Shown here piece after piece: positions 35,441 through 45,190 of a stretch of 64,000 nt of DNA. Source of the stretch: Ephemerocybe angulata. Taxonomy: Eukaryota > Basidiomycota > Agaricomycetes > Agaricales > Psathyrellaceae. Each line of letters begins with the position of its first letter. Within the stretch, counting starts at the first letter, position 1. The notes under the pieces are model-generated. The model saw only the letters and a list, made by a program, of their open reading frames with translations, ran no database searches and was not told the origin of the DNA. Position numbers and translations under genes: made by a program. The stretch is from contig JAACJK010000221.1 in the NCBI GenBank assembly GCA_013368325.1, positions 1-64,000 of the forward strand, read 5' to 3'.

Positions 35441-37815
35441 CTAGCGATAATTGGAAGAGGATCCTGAGTAGTTGGTCTGGGCACCAAAGCTGTTCATCTC
35501 CAGAGCTGGGTCTCCCTTTTCCACTGTCTTGATAGGACCCGTAAACCAATTGACACCCCCGTAAACTGGGATGTAATACCAGACGAGGGAAAGGAAAAGG
35601 ACGCCGCCCAGAACAACAACGGAGTAGTTCATATCCCCTAGCGTAGCAGTTGGTGTGGTCGGGAATAGGAATACCACTCCCATGAAAGACATGAAAGCCA
35701 CCGAAACTATGGCACAGGGAGCGCTCTGCAGGAGTCCATATCAGATACGATACTTTGGCCCAGCAATGAGTGGCGAATCACTTACAAGACGGCCAAGATA
35801 GAATGGACCTGGCTTGAAGTCATTTTCTCCCATGAAGCGGGCAGCAATTGGGATGGCGTATGCAATATAGAGCGCAGTCACGGAGAGCGCAAAGGCGGCG
35901 TTGATGGCCTGGTCTCCAGCGAAGACGAGGAGCCCCATCACTATTGCGAGAATCGCATCGTACCAAACAGAGTTAACCGGGGTTTTGGTGTAGCCGCTGA
36001 TTTGATAAAGCCACCCGCTGAAAGGCAAGGCTGGGGGTACGGTTTAGATGGTTTCCACAGCTCGGGGAAAGAAAGCTCCGCAATTGAAAAGAGAACACAC
36101 CTCCGTCTCGGCTAAACGCGAACGTTTGGCGGCTGGCACCCAGAAGCTGCGATTGCGGTCTAGGTCAGTAAGGAAGCCACAAGGTGTACCGCAATCTCTT
36201 ACCATACTTGTTCCCATCATGTACTGCACGATGCATACCACAATCCAAAGTGCCAGTGTAGCCTTGCGCCCAAAGCTGTTGAGGAAGATCAAGGCCATGG
36301 GCTGGTCGCTGTCCCATAAAGCCTCGAGATCAGGACCCATGCAAAACGCAAGTACCATATTGATAGCTTTTTGGCCAAACAAATTCAGCGTCAGGGCTCC
36401 AACAATCCCTACTCAATAGGAAAGGCGACGTACCCCAACCTAGTATGCCACCCACCGAGATGGCATTGACAATGCCCCAAGGAACCGCCACGCTGGCATT
36501 CGAAGACTCCTCGGCGATATGAACGCTAGAATCAAATGAACCTTCGTGTGACGGTGAATAGCGGACTTCCGAGAAAGTACGAACTCGACGTACATATCGT
36601 CCACAATGGGGCCAAGAAACTCAGAATAAACGCGAACCCGTTGGGCCATCCGTTGACTAGATAAGATATGCTTGTCAATTTGGTTTCCCAGGAGTCAGAA
36701 AGAAGAGTGGATAAACAGACAGTTCGTGAAGTCGCCTAACGCGACTGCAGGTGTGTTTCTGAACTCGGTCGGTGTAGTGATTGGTAGGACGATAATTATC
36801 ACCATACAAAGCCTGTTACGCGGCAAAAAAACACCGAATCAGTACTGTGACAACACTCGAGACTCGGAGGAACTTACAAGACATTCAAGATGATGTAGAC
36901 TGTCTGCAAACGTGCTAGAATTGTCGTCCCGAGACAGCAAATAATGCCGTGCGATATGACTATGCCAGCGTAGACACCACTGAAACGAGGTGACTGTCAG
37001 CCTTCCATGTTCAGATAGTTGCAACTTGCACTAACAAGAGTTGGGCTGAGGTTGGACTGAAAGAGTCCTCGCTCGCAATAGTGGCGGCAGCCATGACTTG
37101 TACCGCACACCCCCAATCAATAGAGGCGACAGCTGCTATGTTTCCTATTGTGTTGGCGTCTGAGTGTTGAATCAGGTTAGTATACGGATCGAGTCATCGC
37201 TCGTCAATAGCTCGAAGGTCGATGGGTAGAGAGCTAGGAGGAGGTTGACTCACAGCCAACGATCCAGCATAGTAACTTCCTCCATCTTGGGGATGCGAAC
37301 GCATACGTCCAAAAGTACAGCTGGAAGAAGTCGAATCATGGTATATATAAAAGTGACAGTATAGCGTAATGACTCACTCCTCCAGACGTCGGCATGGCGG
37401 ATGCCAACTCTGCCATGGACATACCAACGCACAAAACGAACGCGCTTGCGACTAGCCACTGTATAGAGCGTAAGCACGAGGATCCAGTAGGGTATGGCTA
37501 TGTGTCTCTTACACCCCAAACCATCGCAGGTCCGCCCCCGTTCGGTAGAGAGTAGAATAGAACAGAGGCGATGGATGGCGTTAACCCGATAATGGAGAAG
37601 GCAATTCCAAAGACCTGTTACGTCCAAAACAAAACCCCCATAAAGTCGGTCAACAAACTTATGTCCTGGATAGACCCAGCAACCCAGCTCACCTCCAAAG
37701 GCTTGAAGTCACGTTTGAACTCTTGTTTGTATCCCAACTGCGCCAGCAAACGAACGTCCGCCTTTTTTATCTCCTCCTTCCGCTTTTGAGCTTCCGGGTC
37801 GTTGGATTTGCCCAT
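35441..37815 (-). CDS. APC-superfamily amino acid/GABA permease
   Basis: A multi-pass plasma-membrane importer of the amino acid/choline transporter family (Uga4-like relatives import GABA, choline or amino acids). About twelve exons read continuously through GT-AG introns from ATG 37815 (MGKSNDPEAQKRKEEIKKAD) to the stop at 35441. Ordered landmarks are FGIAFSIIGLTPSIASVLFY (TM1), MAELASAMPTSGG then LYFWTYAFASPRWRKLL, NTIGNIAAVASIDWGCAVQV, WPNGFAFILSFLAPLWTI, DSSVHIAEESSNASVAVPWG, GASRQTFAFSRDG, KTPVNSVWYDAILAIVMG, AINAAFALSVTALYIAYAIP, and a last TM pair ending YYIPVYGGVNWFTGP. These match the family order and length (about 530 residues). An upstream in-frame ATG at 38025 would add a Pro/Leu-rich leader; 37815 fits relatives better. 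Substrate cannot be read from sequence. Confidence 0.9.
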
Positions 37816-39081
37816 CTCGTTTGCTCGCCACGGTCCGTCACCGGCTAGAATTAGGGATGGATTGTGCGTGCGGTAAAGGCGGTATCCCTTGCCCAGCCGT
37901 AGAAGGTAATAGAAAGAAAGAGTGAAGAACGTCGGGAGGGGGAGGAGCGAGGGCGGCGGGCAGAACGGTGACAAAGGGGACAAAAGGCGAAAGTGCGAGA
38001 AATGAGGGTGATTGTCATCAGTCAATGCAATCGATTCTTGTACCTAGACTTCGCTGTGTGTCCATCCAAGTACGTATCTTAGAACTGCCGAAGAAGCTCC
38101 CGGGGAAGAAGGATCCTCAAAGAACCTGATTTCCGGACGGATGAGTACCATGAGATTATCACCTCGCAAAGCTTACTGGAAGCTCCTTTGCGAGCCAGCT
38201 TGACCTTGGCAGTCACATGAGAGGGGCGCTCTCCCTCGAAATCTCCCTGACAGGTACTTGATTTCGCGGGGTGTCACAAGCTTGGAGATGGAGGTCGTGG
38301 ATGGTGTACCATCGAAATCCTGCGAATGGTTGCAAACGGGACGAATAAAGGAAGACTACTGTTAGCGAGAGCTTCGACCTGTGGGAACTCGACGCTGTAC
38401 TTATGGTTGACGATACTTCTAGGGCTACCGAGAAACCGAGAAAGGCGGATAGTGGGCCGTGCACCCACGACACACGACAGCTCTCAAGAGAAAGAAGTAG
38501 CGGCGTGTATGGATCCGAACTGAGCGAGAACGAGGATTTTGTTGAACCTGGGAATCGGTGGATGCAAGCTCCCACGTTGGAAGCAAACGGTCGATAGAAG
38601 CAGGTTCGAACGTACAAGAGTGATAGGCCATCGAAGCGCTTGAGTTTGAGGTGGTCAGCAAGATGGTTTTTGGATCAAGCACTTGTCAAGCACCGTCGGG
38701 GATCACCCTCGCACGCTGTAGCGATGATGGCACCGCCATGCCGCCTGTCGATCACTATGGTACTTACCTCCGAGTCGAAGATGGGCGCTAAGTAATAAAA
38801 TTCTAGAGACCATCATTGCAGGCCATTCGCTGTCGCTGTTCGCTCTCGTATCGAAGAAAAGTATTTATATCTGAGGGAGCAGGCATATAGATCGAGAACA
38901 TGAACGGTTGATTTTTGAAGAAGGAGTTGAATCGCTTTATCGTGTGTGAATAAGAGTGGCGGCGCCAATGTCCAGGCGTCGATCACCAGCCTGAAGACCA
39001 GGATCTGCCTCCCTACACCTCAATCGTGGTCTATAAGGAGTAGGCAAAATGAATGAGACTGAGCCTCCATGCTTAAGCGTA
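37816..39081. other. Spacer with a weak minus-strand coding remnant
   Basis: Two overlapping minus frames at 38213-38682 look mildly protein-like (LKRFDGLSLLYVRTCFYRPF in one) but give no model and no family. The region 38700-39080 holds nothing I can support. Confidence 0.3.
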
Positions 39082-40188
39082 TTAGACCTTGATTGCTACC
39101 AGTTCGGTCACCACTTCTTGAATTCGTTTCTTCAACATCTCTTGGCAGTCAGAGCACGGAAGATTATCAGAAAGTGGGTCGTAAACATTTTTAATACCGC
39201 GAGGAGATATCTCTAGAACGAAGCACAGTCAGTAGGGAAGGAAGGACGCAAGGTATTGTCCCTGACCTGACCAATCAGGCTCGCCAAAGATGAGAGTGGA
39301 CCCCAATGCCCACATCCTCGCCACTTTCTTCTGGTCTTCGAATCCGCAAGATCTTCTGGGAGGATGGAGGGGTGGGATCTTCTGCAAGAGATACTTGACG
39401 CTATCTTTCCGCCTCATATGAAGGTGGAATAGACGCTTGAGGTAGGTGGCGCCAATCCGCACCGATAACTTGTCCCCAATCTTGTACAGAGGGAATGAAA
39501 GGAGGTGAGTCGAGCTGGCTATCGCGAGCTCGACAATGTCGTGGTGCGCGGCCAATGCGTATATGTCCATCGGACGCACAGGTGCATGCGATCGGAGCAC
39601 GCTGAAGGTAGGTGTGTCGGGTCGAACGAGCGCACCCGCGCGGACGCCGAGTTTTGGAAGGGCATCGACGGCCCTTACAAGATCGTCAGTACTAGGGAAG
39701 TTCTGTGCGCAGGAGGTCCCGTAGATAGTGTGAAAAACGATATTAAGGACTGCAGCTGAGGTGGGGACAGGTATTACCCCAGCTTTTTCGATGCCGCCTC
39801 CGGGCACGACTGAAAATCGAAGGATAGAGGGCACTATTGCGGAGGATACTTGGTTGATAGTAGAGCTGGTGAAGTAGAAAAGTACGCGGTCAGAGGACGA
39901 TATGACAAGGTCAGAGCCGGAAGATTGCCATCCCGGGTAGAAGGAGGTTGAAACACTTGCGATTCGCACATCGCCTTCGTTGGTGTTTAAATTTGGGGTG
40001 GTCGACAGATAGTAATCGTGAGCGAGTTCACTGATATCGGAGGTGCCAGTTAGTGTGAAGATGTGGTTGGAGTTTAACAGGGCAGGAGCGATGACGTCCG
40101 GAGCAGTGTCGCGGCGATGCAAGTCCACACTGCTGGGATCGGGGCTAACTTGAAGCTGATCGTGTCCATAAGACTGAGGAGGCCCCAA
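39082..40188 (-). CDS. BTB/POZ domain protein, copy with complete 3' half
   Basis: Two exons, 40188-39267 and 39212-39082, sum to 1053 nt (350 residues). The BTB-like core is SDLVISSSDRVLFYFTSS near residues 92-109; then come VLNIVFHTIYGTSCAQNF and PMDIYALAAHHDIVELAIAS, and the C-terminal LPCSDCQEMLKKRIQEVV. These match the layout of the large Agaricomycete BTB family whose members lack a recognised effector domain. BTB domains usually dimerise and can recruit Cullin-3; a specific partner is unknown. The right-hand 686 bp (39571-40256) is duplicated at 42061-42746. This copy lacks the original 5' flank: immediately upstream lies repeat C1 of the inserted element, so its promoter and any upstream exons may have been lost. 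Confidence 0.75.
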
Positions 40189-40256
40189 AGGAGAGGATTC
40201 AGACTTACGACGGGGAAAAGTGGTTTATAAGGTTAGCTGAGAATAATGAGGTAGAG
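39571..40256. repeat. Long direct repeat D, copy 1 (686 bp)
   Basis: Identical in every stretch I compared, at a constant offset of 2490 bp with no indel, to 42061-42746. It covers the 5' half of the BTB coding region plus 68 bp upstream of the ATG. Outside the block the flanks differ abruptly at both ends. Confidence 0.95.
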
Positions 40257-40479
40257 TCTATGTAGCTGTATGCGCGTGATTGAGCCATGTGGGTAAACCG
40301 AATCAGCATGAACATGTATAGGCTACCTAAGATAACATACAGCAACAGACGATCAGGCTCAATACAGAAGTTCGGTGGATACCAAGTGTATCCGACGATT
40401 TTTGGGTGCAAATCCCGGAGGGATTGCGACTCGAAACTCTTGACTGAGTCTGCGAGATGTCCAGAACCTGAGTGGCACA
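40257..40479. repeat. Internal direct repeat C, copy 1 (223 bp)
   Basis: Matches 40702-40924 at a constant offset of 445 bp. It starts tctatgtagctgtatgcgcg and ends ccagaacctgagtggcaca. It reads open on the minus strand through a hydrophobic stretch (RLLLYVILGSLYMFMLIRF), but I would not call it a gene. Confidence 0.95.
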
Positions 40480-40701
40480 GGGTGGGTGGGACAACTCGAA
40501 GCACAAGGCACAGACAAGAGCGTCGAGTGACAGACAGAGGGATGGTGGGCGGGGAAAAGAAAAGCAGAGTGAGCGAAATACTGCGGTTGATGCAGATTTC
40601 GCGGCGTGGAGAGAGGCAAGAAGGGTTCGCCTCTCTCCCGCTTTGTCAGCACATAGACGACCTGCTCGGTTCGTCTCATGCTTCAACTCCCGAGAGAACA
40701 A

Positions 40702-40924
40702 TCTATGTAGCTGTATGCGCGTGATTGAGCCATGTGGGTAAACCGAATCAGCATGAACATGTATAGGCTACCTAAGATAACATACAGCAACAGACGATCA
40801 GGCTCAATACAGAAGTTCGGTGGATACCAAGTGTATCCGACGATTTTTGGGTGCAAATCCCGGAGGGATTGCGACTCGAAACTCTTGACTGAGTCTGCGA
40901 GATGTCCAGAACCTGAGTGGCACA
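40702..40924. repeat. Internal direct repeat C, copy 2 (223 bp)
   Basis: The second copy of the 223-bp repeat, directly downstream (minus sense) of the recombinase stop. The segment between the copies, 40480-40701, is found only once in the window. Confidence 0.95.
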
Positions 40925-41001
40925 CCCGGGTGCATAGGAGAGCAGCGACGCGTAGAACGAAGTAAGACATCCCGCTAACCAACAGGAGCAGCACGACGCA
41001 C

Positions 41002-42678
41002 CTAACGAACACGGGACGGCATGGTAATCCGCAGAAACGGCTCCAGAATTGGCGAAGCCTGAATATACGGCGCCAAGATGTTCGCATGCTGGCGCAGGTA
41101 CAGCGTGAAGGCATCGCTGGCCCAGCGCCCGATGTTCTTGACCACGTCGAAGGGCACGCCCCGGAGGAGGTACTCCAACACGCCTCCAACGCGCAGCCCG
41201 TGACCCTTCAGGAGCTCAATCTCTGCAGCCTTGCAGACCTCAGCGATGCGGTCGTCGAAAGCTTTGCGCGAAAGCGGGCGGAAGCCCTTCTTGGGATGGA
41301 CCCAGGAAAAAAGGTGATGCTGCGGGCCCGGAGCGTTCACCGACAGATGATTTGCCATAGCCCAGGCCGGATCCGCATCCCCCTCCTGCGGGGACCACTG
41401 AACCGTTTCGCCTGTTGCACACGTCTTCGACCACGGGAGCTTGAAGGACGTCACAGGGAGTCCAAGTCTGCCGGAAGCCGGATCGGTGGACATAGCAGCC
41501 CGGCACACGTACCGAGCCGACCCCAGCTGCTTCCACTTGGTGAGGCTGGGAACCGTGAACTCGCCCAACCGAGCGACGGACCAAAAGGTGGTGGTGAGGC
41601 AGGCGAAAACAGCCGCGTCCAGCGAGGTCGACAGATTGAGGTGCTGGCGGATTGTGGATATAATGGCAGGGGTGTACGGCGCACGCTTCGGCTTCTTCGA
41701 CTTTGGTGGAGCCAGGCGGGCACCTGCAGTGAGAGCAGCCGACATCCTAGTCTCGTCGGCGGACCACGCCAAGCCGTGAAGAGTATGCCAGGCCTTGATA
41801 CCGAAGTAGTAGTTCTTCAGCGTCGAGCCCGAGTAGGAGCCCGCACACACCGAGATGAACTCCAAAAGAAGGGCCTCACTCGCAGGCCCGCGCAACGACT
41901 CCGGTACCGGTGGCTCCTTCCTATCACAAAAAAGGTGGAATGCAAGCAGACCCGCGCCGTAGGTACTCTGAGTCGAGGGAGCCCATGCGTGAGACAGCAC
42001 GCCGTGGATGCGCCGGACCTGCTCTGCAGCAGAGCCATCGTCCTGAGGCACGGAGCGAAACGGACGCACAGGTGCATGCGATCGGAGCACGCTGAAGGTA
42101 GGTGTGTCGGGTCGAACGAGCGCACCCGCGCGGACGCCGAGTTTTGGAAGGGCATCGACGGCCCTTACAAGATCGTCAGTACTAGGGAAGTTCTGTGCGC
42201 AGGAGGTCCCGTAGATAGTGTGAAAAACGATATTAAGGACTGCAGCTGAGGTGGGGACAGGTATTACCCCAGCTTTTTCGATGCCGCCTCCGGGCACGAC
42301 TGAAAATCGAAGGATAGAGGGCACTATTGCGGAGGATACTTGGTTGATAGTAGAGCTGGTGAAGTAGAAAAGTACGCGGTCAGAGGACGATATGACAAGG
42401 TCAGAGCCGGAAGATTGCCATCCCGGGTAGAAGGAGGTTGAAACACTTGCGATTCGCACATCGCCTTCGTTGGTGTTTAAATTTGGGGTGGTCGACAGAT
42501 AGTAATCGTGAGCGAGTTCACTGATATCGGAGGTGCCAGTTAGTGTGAAGATGTGGTTGGAGTTTAACAGGGCAGGAGCGATGACGTCCGGAGCAGTGTC
42601 GCGGCGATGCAAGTCCACACTGCTGGGATCGGGGCTAACTTGAAGCTGATCGTGTCCATAAGACTGAGGAGGCCCCAA
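41002..42678 (-). CDS. BTB N-terminal half fused in frame to a tyrosine recombinase
   Basis: One uninterrupted 558-codon frame. Residues 1-206 are the same as the N-terminal half of the BTB protein at 40188; the switch occurs at APVRP. Residues about 207-558 are a tyrosine recombinase of the kind often labelled DNA breaking-rejoining enzyme in mushrooms. An N-terminal SAM-like part has HAWAPSTQSTYGAGLLAFHL; the catalytic part has the first Arg in FWSVARLGEFTVP, HxxR in KGHGLRVGG, the Trp-region GRWASDAF, and the nucleophile Tyr in FTLYLRQHANILAP. The end, RITMPSRVR, looks like the natural C-terminus. The catalytic residues appear complete; only the upstream part of the recombinase polyprotein is absent. 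The original BTB 5' flank is on this side, so this copy would be the one driven by the native promoter. Whether it is expressed is unknown. Confidence 0.85.
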   Translation of the reverse strand: MGPPQSYGHDQLQVSPDPSSVDLHRRDTAPDVIAPALLNSNHIFTLTGTSDISELAHDYYLSTTPNLNTNEGDVRIASVSTSFYPGWQSSGSDLVISSSDRVLFYFTSSTINQVSSAIVPSILRFSVVPGGGIEKAGVIPVPTSAAVLNIVFHTIYGTSCAQNFPSTDDLVRAVDALPKLGVRAGALVRPDTPTFSVLRSHAPVRPFRSVPQDDGSAAEQVRRIHGVLSHAWAPSTQSTYGAGLLAFHLFCDRKEPPVPESLRGPASEALLLEFISVCAGSYSGSTLKNYYFGIKAWHTLHGLAWSADETRMSAALTAGARLAPPKSKKPKRAPYTPAIISTIRQHLNLSTSLDAAVFACLTTTFWSVARLGEFTVPSLTKWKQLGSARYVCRAAMSTDPASGRLGLPVTSFKLPWSKTCATGETVQWSPQEGDADPAWAMANHLSVNAPGPQHHLFSWVHPKKGFRPLSRKAFDDRIAEVCKAAEIELLKGHGLRVGGVLEYLLRGVPFDVVKNIGRWASDAFTLYLRQHANILAPYIQASPILEPFLRITMPSRVR

Positions 42679-42746
42679 AGGAGAGGATTCAGACTTACGA
42701 CGGGGAAAAGTGGTTTATAAGGTTAGCTGAGAATAATGAGGTAGAG
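42061..42746. repeat. Long direct repeat D, copy 2 (686 bp)
   Basis: Partner of 39571-40256. Its right edge (42746) continues into sequence that looks like the native 5' flank of the BTB gene; its left edge joins the recombinase. Confidence 0.95.
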
Positions 42747-43126
42747 ACCATGGTAGTAGGTTGCTAACCAGTGGCGTTGGCGTTTGCGCCAACCCCTGGA
42801 GAGACGGAAAGCCATAGGCGGCTTGAAGGCTGACCATGTCAAGAGGAGGATGAGAGTCTATTTCTGCCGGGTTAGGTGAAATTTGCTCATTGGAGGTGTC
42901 CCAATACGACTGGCTGGCGTTGGGGGGCAGTCGTGGTTGCATCGCGCCAGTAACTGATAGGACAATGCGATGAGAATGAACTCTGGAAGGAATCTTCTGC
43001 AGCTGCTTGAGTGAGTAGTATTACCCCCACACTCAGGAGTTTACAATGCGAAGGTATGAACAGAAATGTCAAATAAAGCTGGGGGATGACTCTGGATGAC
43101 CGCTCAGACTGGGTCGGAGGATCCAA
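42715..43126 (-). CDS. Probable upstream exon(s) of the BTB/BTB-recombinase gene
   Basis: Two minus frames are protein-like: one from ATG 43126 (MDPPTQSERSSRVIPQLYL) and one from 42942 (QPRLPPNASQSYWDTSNEQ). The second runs to 42715 through PSLQGLAQTPTPLVSNLL. Relatives of the BTB family often have a Pro/Ser-rich leader, and the acceptor cctcctcag lies just upstream of SYGHDQLQVSPDPSS, so these may be 5' exons of the same gene. I could not settle the joins. They could also be a separate small gene. Confidence 0.35.
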
Positions 43127-43426
43127 AGGCTGCTGGATCGTGGAGTGGAGCGAGACGGTGTGGGTTTATATACTTGGTCTCAGGCTGGGATGACATAACT
43201 AACTACGTACAGTGCCCGCTTTGGACCCCCTAAGATTGGCGATCATGCATGTGCCCGTTCAAGCAGTTATTAACGTGAAGCAAGGCCGAGTAAAGAGTGC
43301 TGAGCCCTTTGGTTGTTGCTTTTCGGGTATCGAACGGTTGGGCTGCATTCAAAGGATAATCTAGATTGAAAGCTGAAACAGTAACATTACATATAAAGAC
43401 TGATAACTGATAACTGATACTAACGC

Positions 43427-43461
<35 letters not shown>

Positions 43462-43495
43462 GGGATTTAGACGGGATGCGTGGGGATAAACGATA
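43127..43495. other. Spacer with a (GA)n microsatellite
   Basis: A perfect GA run lies at about 43431-43460. No gene is visible. The spacer lies between the BTB-recombinase gene and the disordered-protein gene; both are on the minus strand. Confidence 0.8.
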
Positions 43496-45190
43496 CTAAG
43501 CAAATGCCATAGCCATAGCCTGCAACCTGACACCAGGGTTTCTCTGTCTCTGTGGCTTCGAATTTGAAGCAAACACCTTCCCAACAAAGGTTCCGACCCG
43601 CTTGCCCTTGCTTTTCTTCTCCTTTACTGACTTGGTATCGATAGACTTGGTATCGACAGACTTGGTATCGACAGGGGCATCTTGAGTCAGTGAAGGGAGA
43701 TCCGATATCTGTGGGTTTGGTGAAGGCAAGGGTCGGGATGGTGGCGGGGGGATGGATGGAAACGAAGATACCACTGGCCCAGCGCTGTACCAACCAGGAT
43801 CACCATCTACTGACGCCTTCCTTAGAAGCATGGGGGAGGGTTTCCCCTTCTTCAACATCTGAGAACTGCGTTCGGTAGGGATCCTATATGTCGGCAGGCT
43901 ATCCTCGTCCTCTTCGTCTTCCCAACTCTGCCTACCCGATCCCGTCTGGGATTTTTGGTAATGATATCGCCGATTCGGATTTAGGCTGCTCGTCGAATGA
44001 GATGCTAGTTTCAGGCCAGGAGGCCGCCCTGGGAGCGGCGAGATGGGGGGTGTAGGCAGTGTGTTGGTAGCTGGGTAGCGCGTTCCAAAAAGTCTGCTGC
44101 TACTTCCACTTCCGGCAAAGCTTGAAGATGCGCTATCTGTTCGCAAGGCGGAGAGGGAGGTGTTGGATGGTGGGCGCGAGAAGTCCCGAAGTCCTCCACT
44201 TTCTCGGCGCTCAGACGTCGCAGGTCTGGGTGCGATCTGCTTTGTTAAGAGCAAGGACCGCATGTTGCGTACTTGTGGCCCCTGTCGAGGCTTATCTGCG
44301 TCTTCGTTTCGTTCCAATGGAAGATGAGACGCCGACCTCGACTGCTGATAGTCTCCATACCACCCACTTCCGCCATCCAGCCACCCTGAGTCGCCATCAC
44401 TAGTCCCCGGGCGCCGACTCGGTAGTGGAGGGAGAGCAGTCGTTGGCTCTCCTTCCGACAACCTTTCGAGTGCCCACCGTCCGCCAGGAAGAACTGACCG
44501 ACCGGATGACGGCAGGTGGAGCGCACTCGGGGAATGCTCGCCCTCCTCATCCCGCTGCCACGAGTGATCATAGGTCCCATACAGGTTCTCGTTCCCTTTC
44601 CTCCCTAGGTCTGCCCCCGAAGTAGCACCGAACTTCTGCTCGTGATCGTCGCTCCAGCCATTTTTGTAGTAGTCAACGATATCAGGCGCAGCCCATTCTG
44701 GAACGCGGCGGTCCTTGCCCAGCCAGGCCTCTTCGTCGTCAGAGTGGTCTGCGTTGCTCTCCGGGGGTGTCAACGGCCCATGGTCCTGTCGAACATCGTC
44801 GGAGGAGCGATCCGTGCTGGTCGCGTACGTGTAGGACGACCATTTCTCCTCTCGCTCGGTGGGCATAATCTGAACCACTTCGTCGTCGAGAAATATGGTC
44901 CCGCGCCGCCACCCCTCCCTATCAGAGCTGTTCGTCGCCTGGCGCGTCGGCGTGTACCTGGGCCCCGAACCTGGGTTTGAGCGCACCGAGCTTTCTCCTG
45001 ATCCCCTCCGCGACGACTGAGCGCTCGCTCCGCCCGTGGAATGGTGTGCGTTTATTGTTTCGTCGTCGTAGAACTCGGATTGGCGCGAGGATGCGGAAGA
45101 TCGTGGCGTGTCAAAGCCCTCCTCCGTAAGGGCGCGAGTGATCAGCTCGAGACCGTACTCCAGACACGAGTCGGCGTAGGGAAGATCCAT
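43496..45190 (-). CDS. Disordered Ser/Pro/Gly-rich hypothetical protein
   Basis: I start at ATG 45190 (MDLPYADSCLEYGLELITRA), which gives 564 residues in one exon. The same frame is open from an ATG at 45412, but that extra leader is low-complexity and less likely. After a short helical start (LELITRALTEEGFDTP) the protein is almost wholly disordered, with many Ser/Arg and acidic patches and a WAAPDIVDYYKNGWSDDHEQ block. Near the C-terminus is a short repeat (DTKSVDTKSIDTKSV) followed by a basic stretch (KEKKSKGKRVGTFVGKVF). No domain recognised. The composition fits a regulatory or scaffold protein with many phosphorylation sites; this is only inference. Confidence 0.65.
   Translation of the reverse strand: MDLPYADSCLEYGLELITRALTEEGFDTPRSSASSRQSEFYDDETINAHHSTGGASAQSSRRGSGESSVRSNPGSGPRYTPTRQATNSSDREGWRRGTIFLDDEVVQIMPTEREEKWSSYTYATSTDRSSDDVRQDHGPLTPPESNADHSDDEEAWLGKDRRVPEWAAPDIVDYYKNGWSDDHEQKFGATSGADLGRKGNENLYGTYDHSWQRDEEGEHSPSALHLPSSGRSVLPGGRWALERLSEGEPTTALPPLPSRRPGTSDGDSGWLDGGSGWYGDYQQSRSASHLPLERNEDADKPRQGPQVRNMRSLLLTKQIAPRPATSERRESGGLRDFSRPPSNTSLSALRTDSASSSFAGSGSSSRLFGTRYPATNTLPTPPISPLPGRPPGLKLASHSTSSLNPNRRYHYQKSQTGSGRQSWEDEEDEDSLPTYRIPTERSSQMLKKGKPSPMLLRKASVDGDPGWYSAGPVVSSFPSIPPPPSRPLPSPNPQISDLPSLTQDAPVDTKSVDTKSIDTKSVKEKKSKGKRVGTFVGKVFASNSKPQRQRNPGVRLQAMAMAFA

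Larger units (their letters stand above)
40257..42060 (-). mobile_element. 1.8-kb insertion carrying a tyrosine recombinase; resembles a 5'-truncated Ngaro/PAT-like element
   Basis: In minus orientation the order is recombinase frame (42060-41002), short spacer, repeat C2 (40924-40702), unique segment (40701-40480), repeat C1 (40479-40257). C1 and C2 are 223-bp direct copies offset by 445 bp. Ngaro/PAT-like tyrosine-recombinase retroelements have split direct repeats in the order A1-ORFs-B1-A2-B2, so this looks like ORF-B1-A2-B2 with A1 and the gag/RT/RNase H part missing. That assignment is inference: no reverse transcriptase is present here, and a YR-only element of another kind is possible. 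The insertion sits between the two 686-bp D repeats. Confidence 0.6.

Noticed and set aside
41086..42249. 387-codon plus-strand frame opposite the recombinase
   Set aside because: It is antisense to a motif-bearing frame, has no family signal, and looks like a GC shadow.
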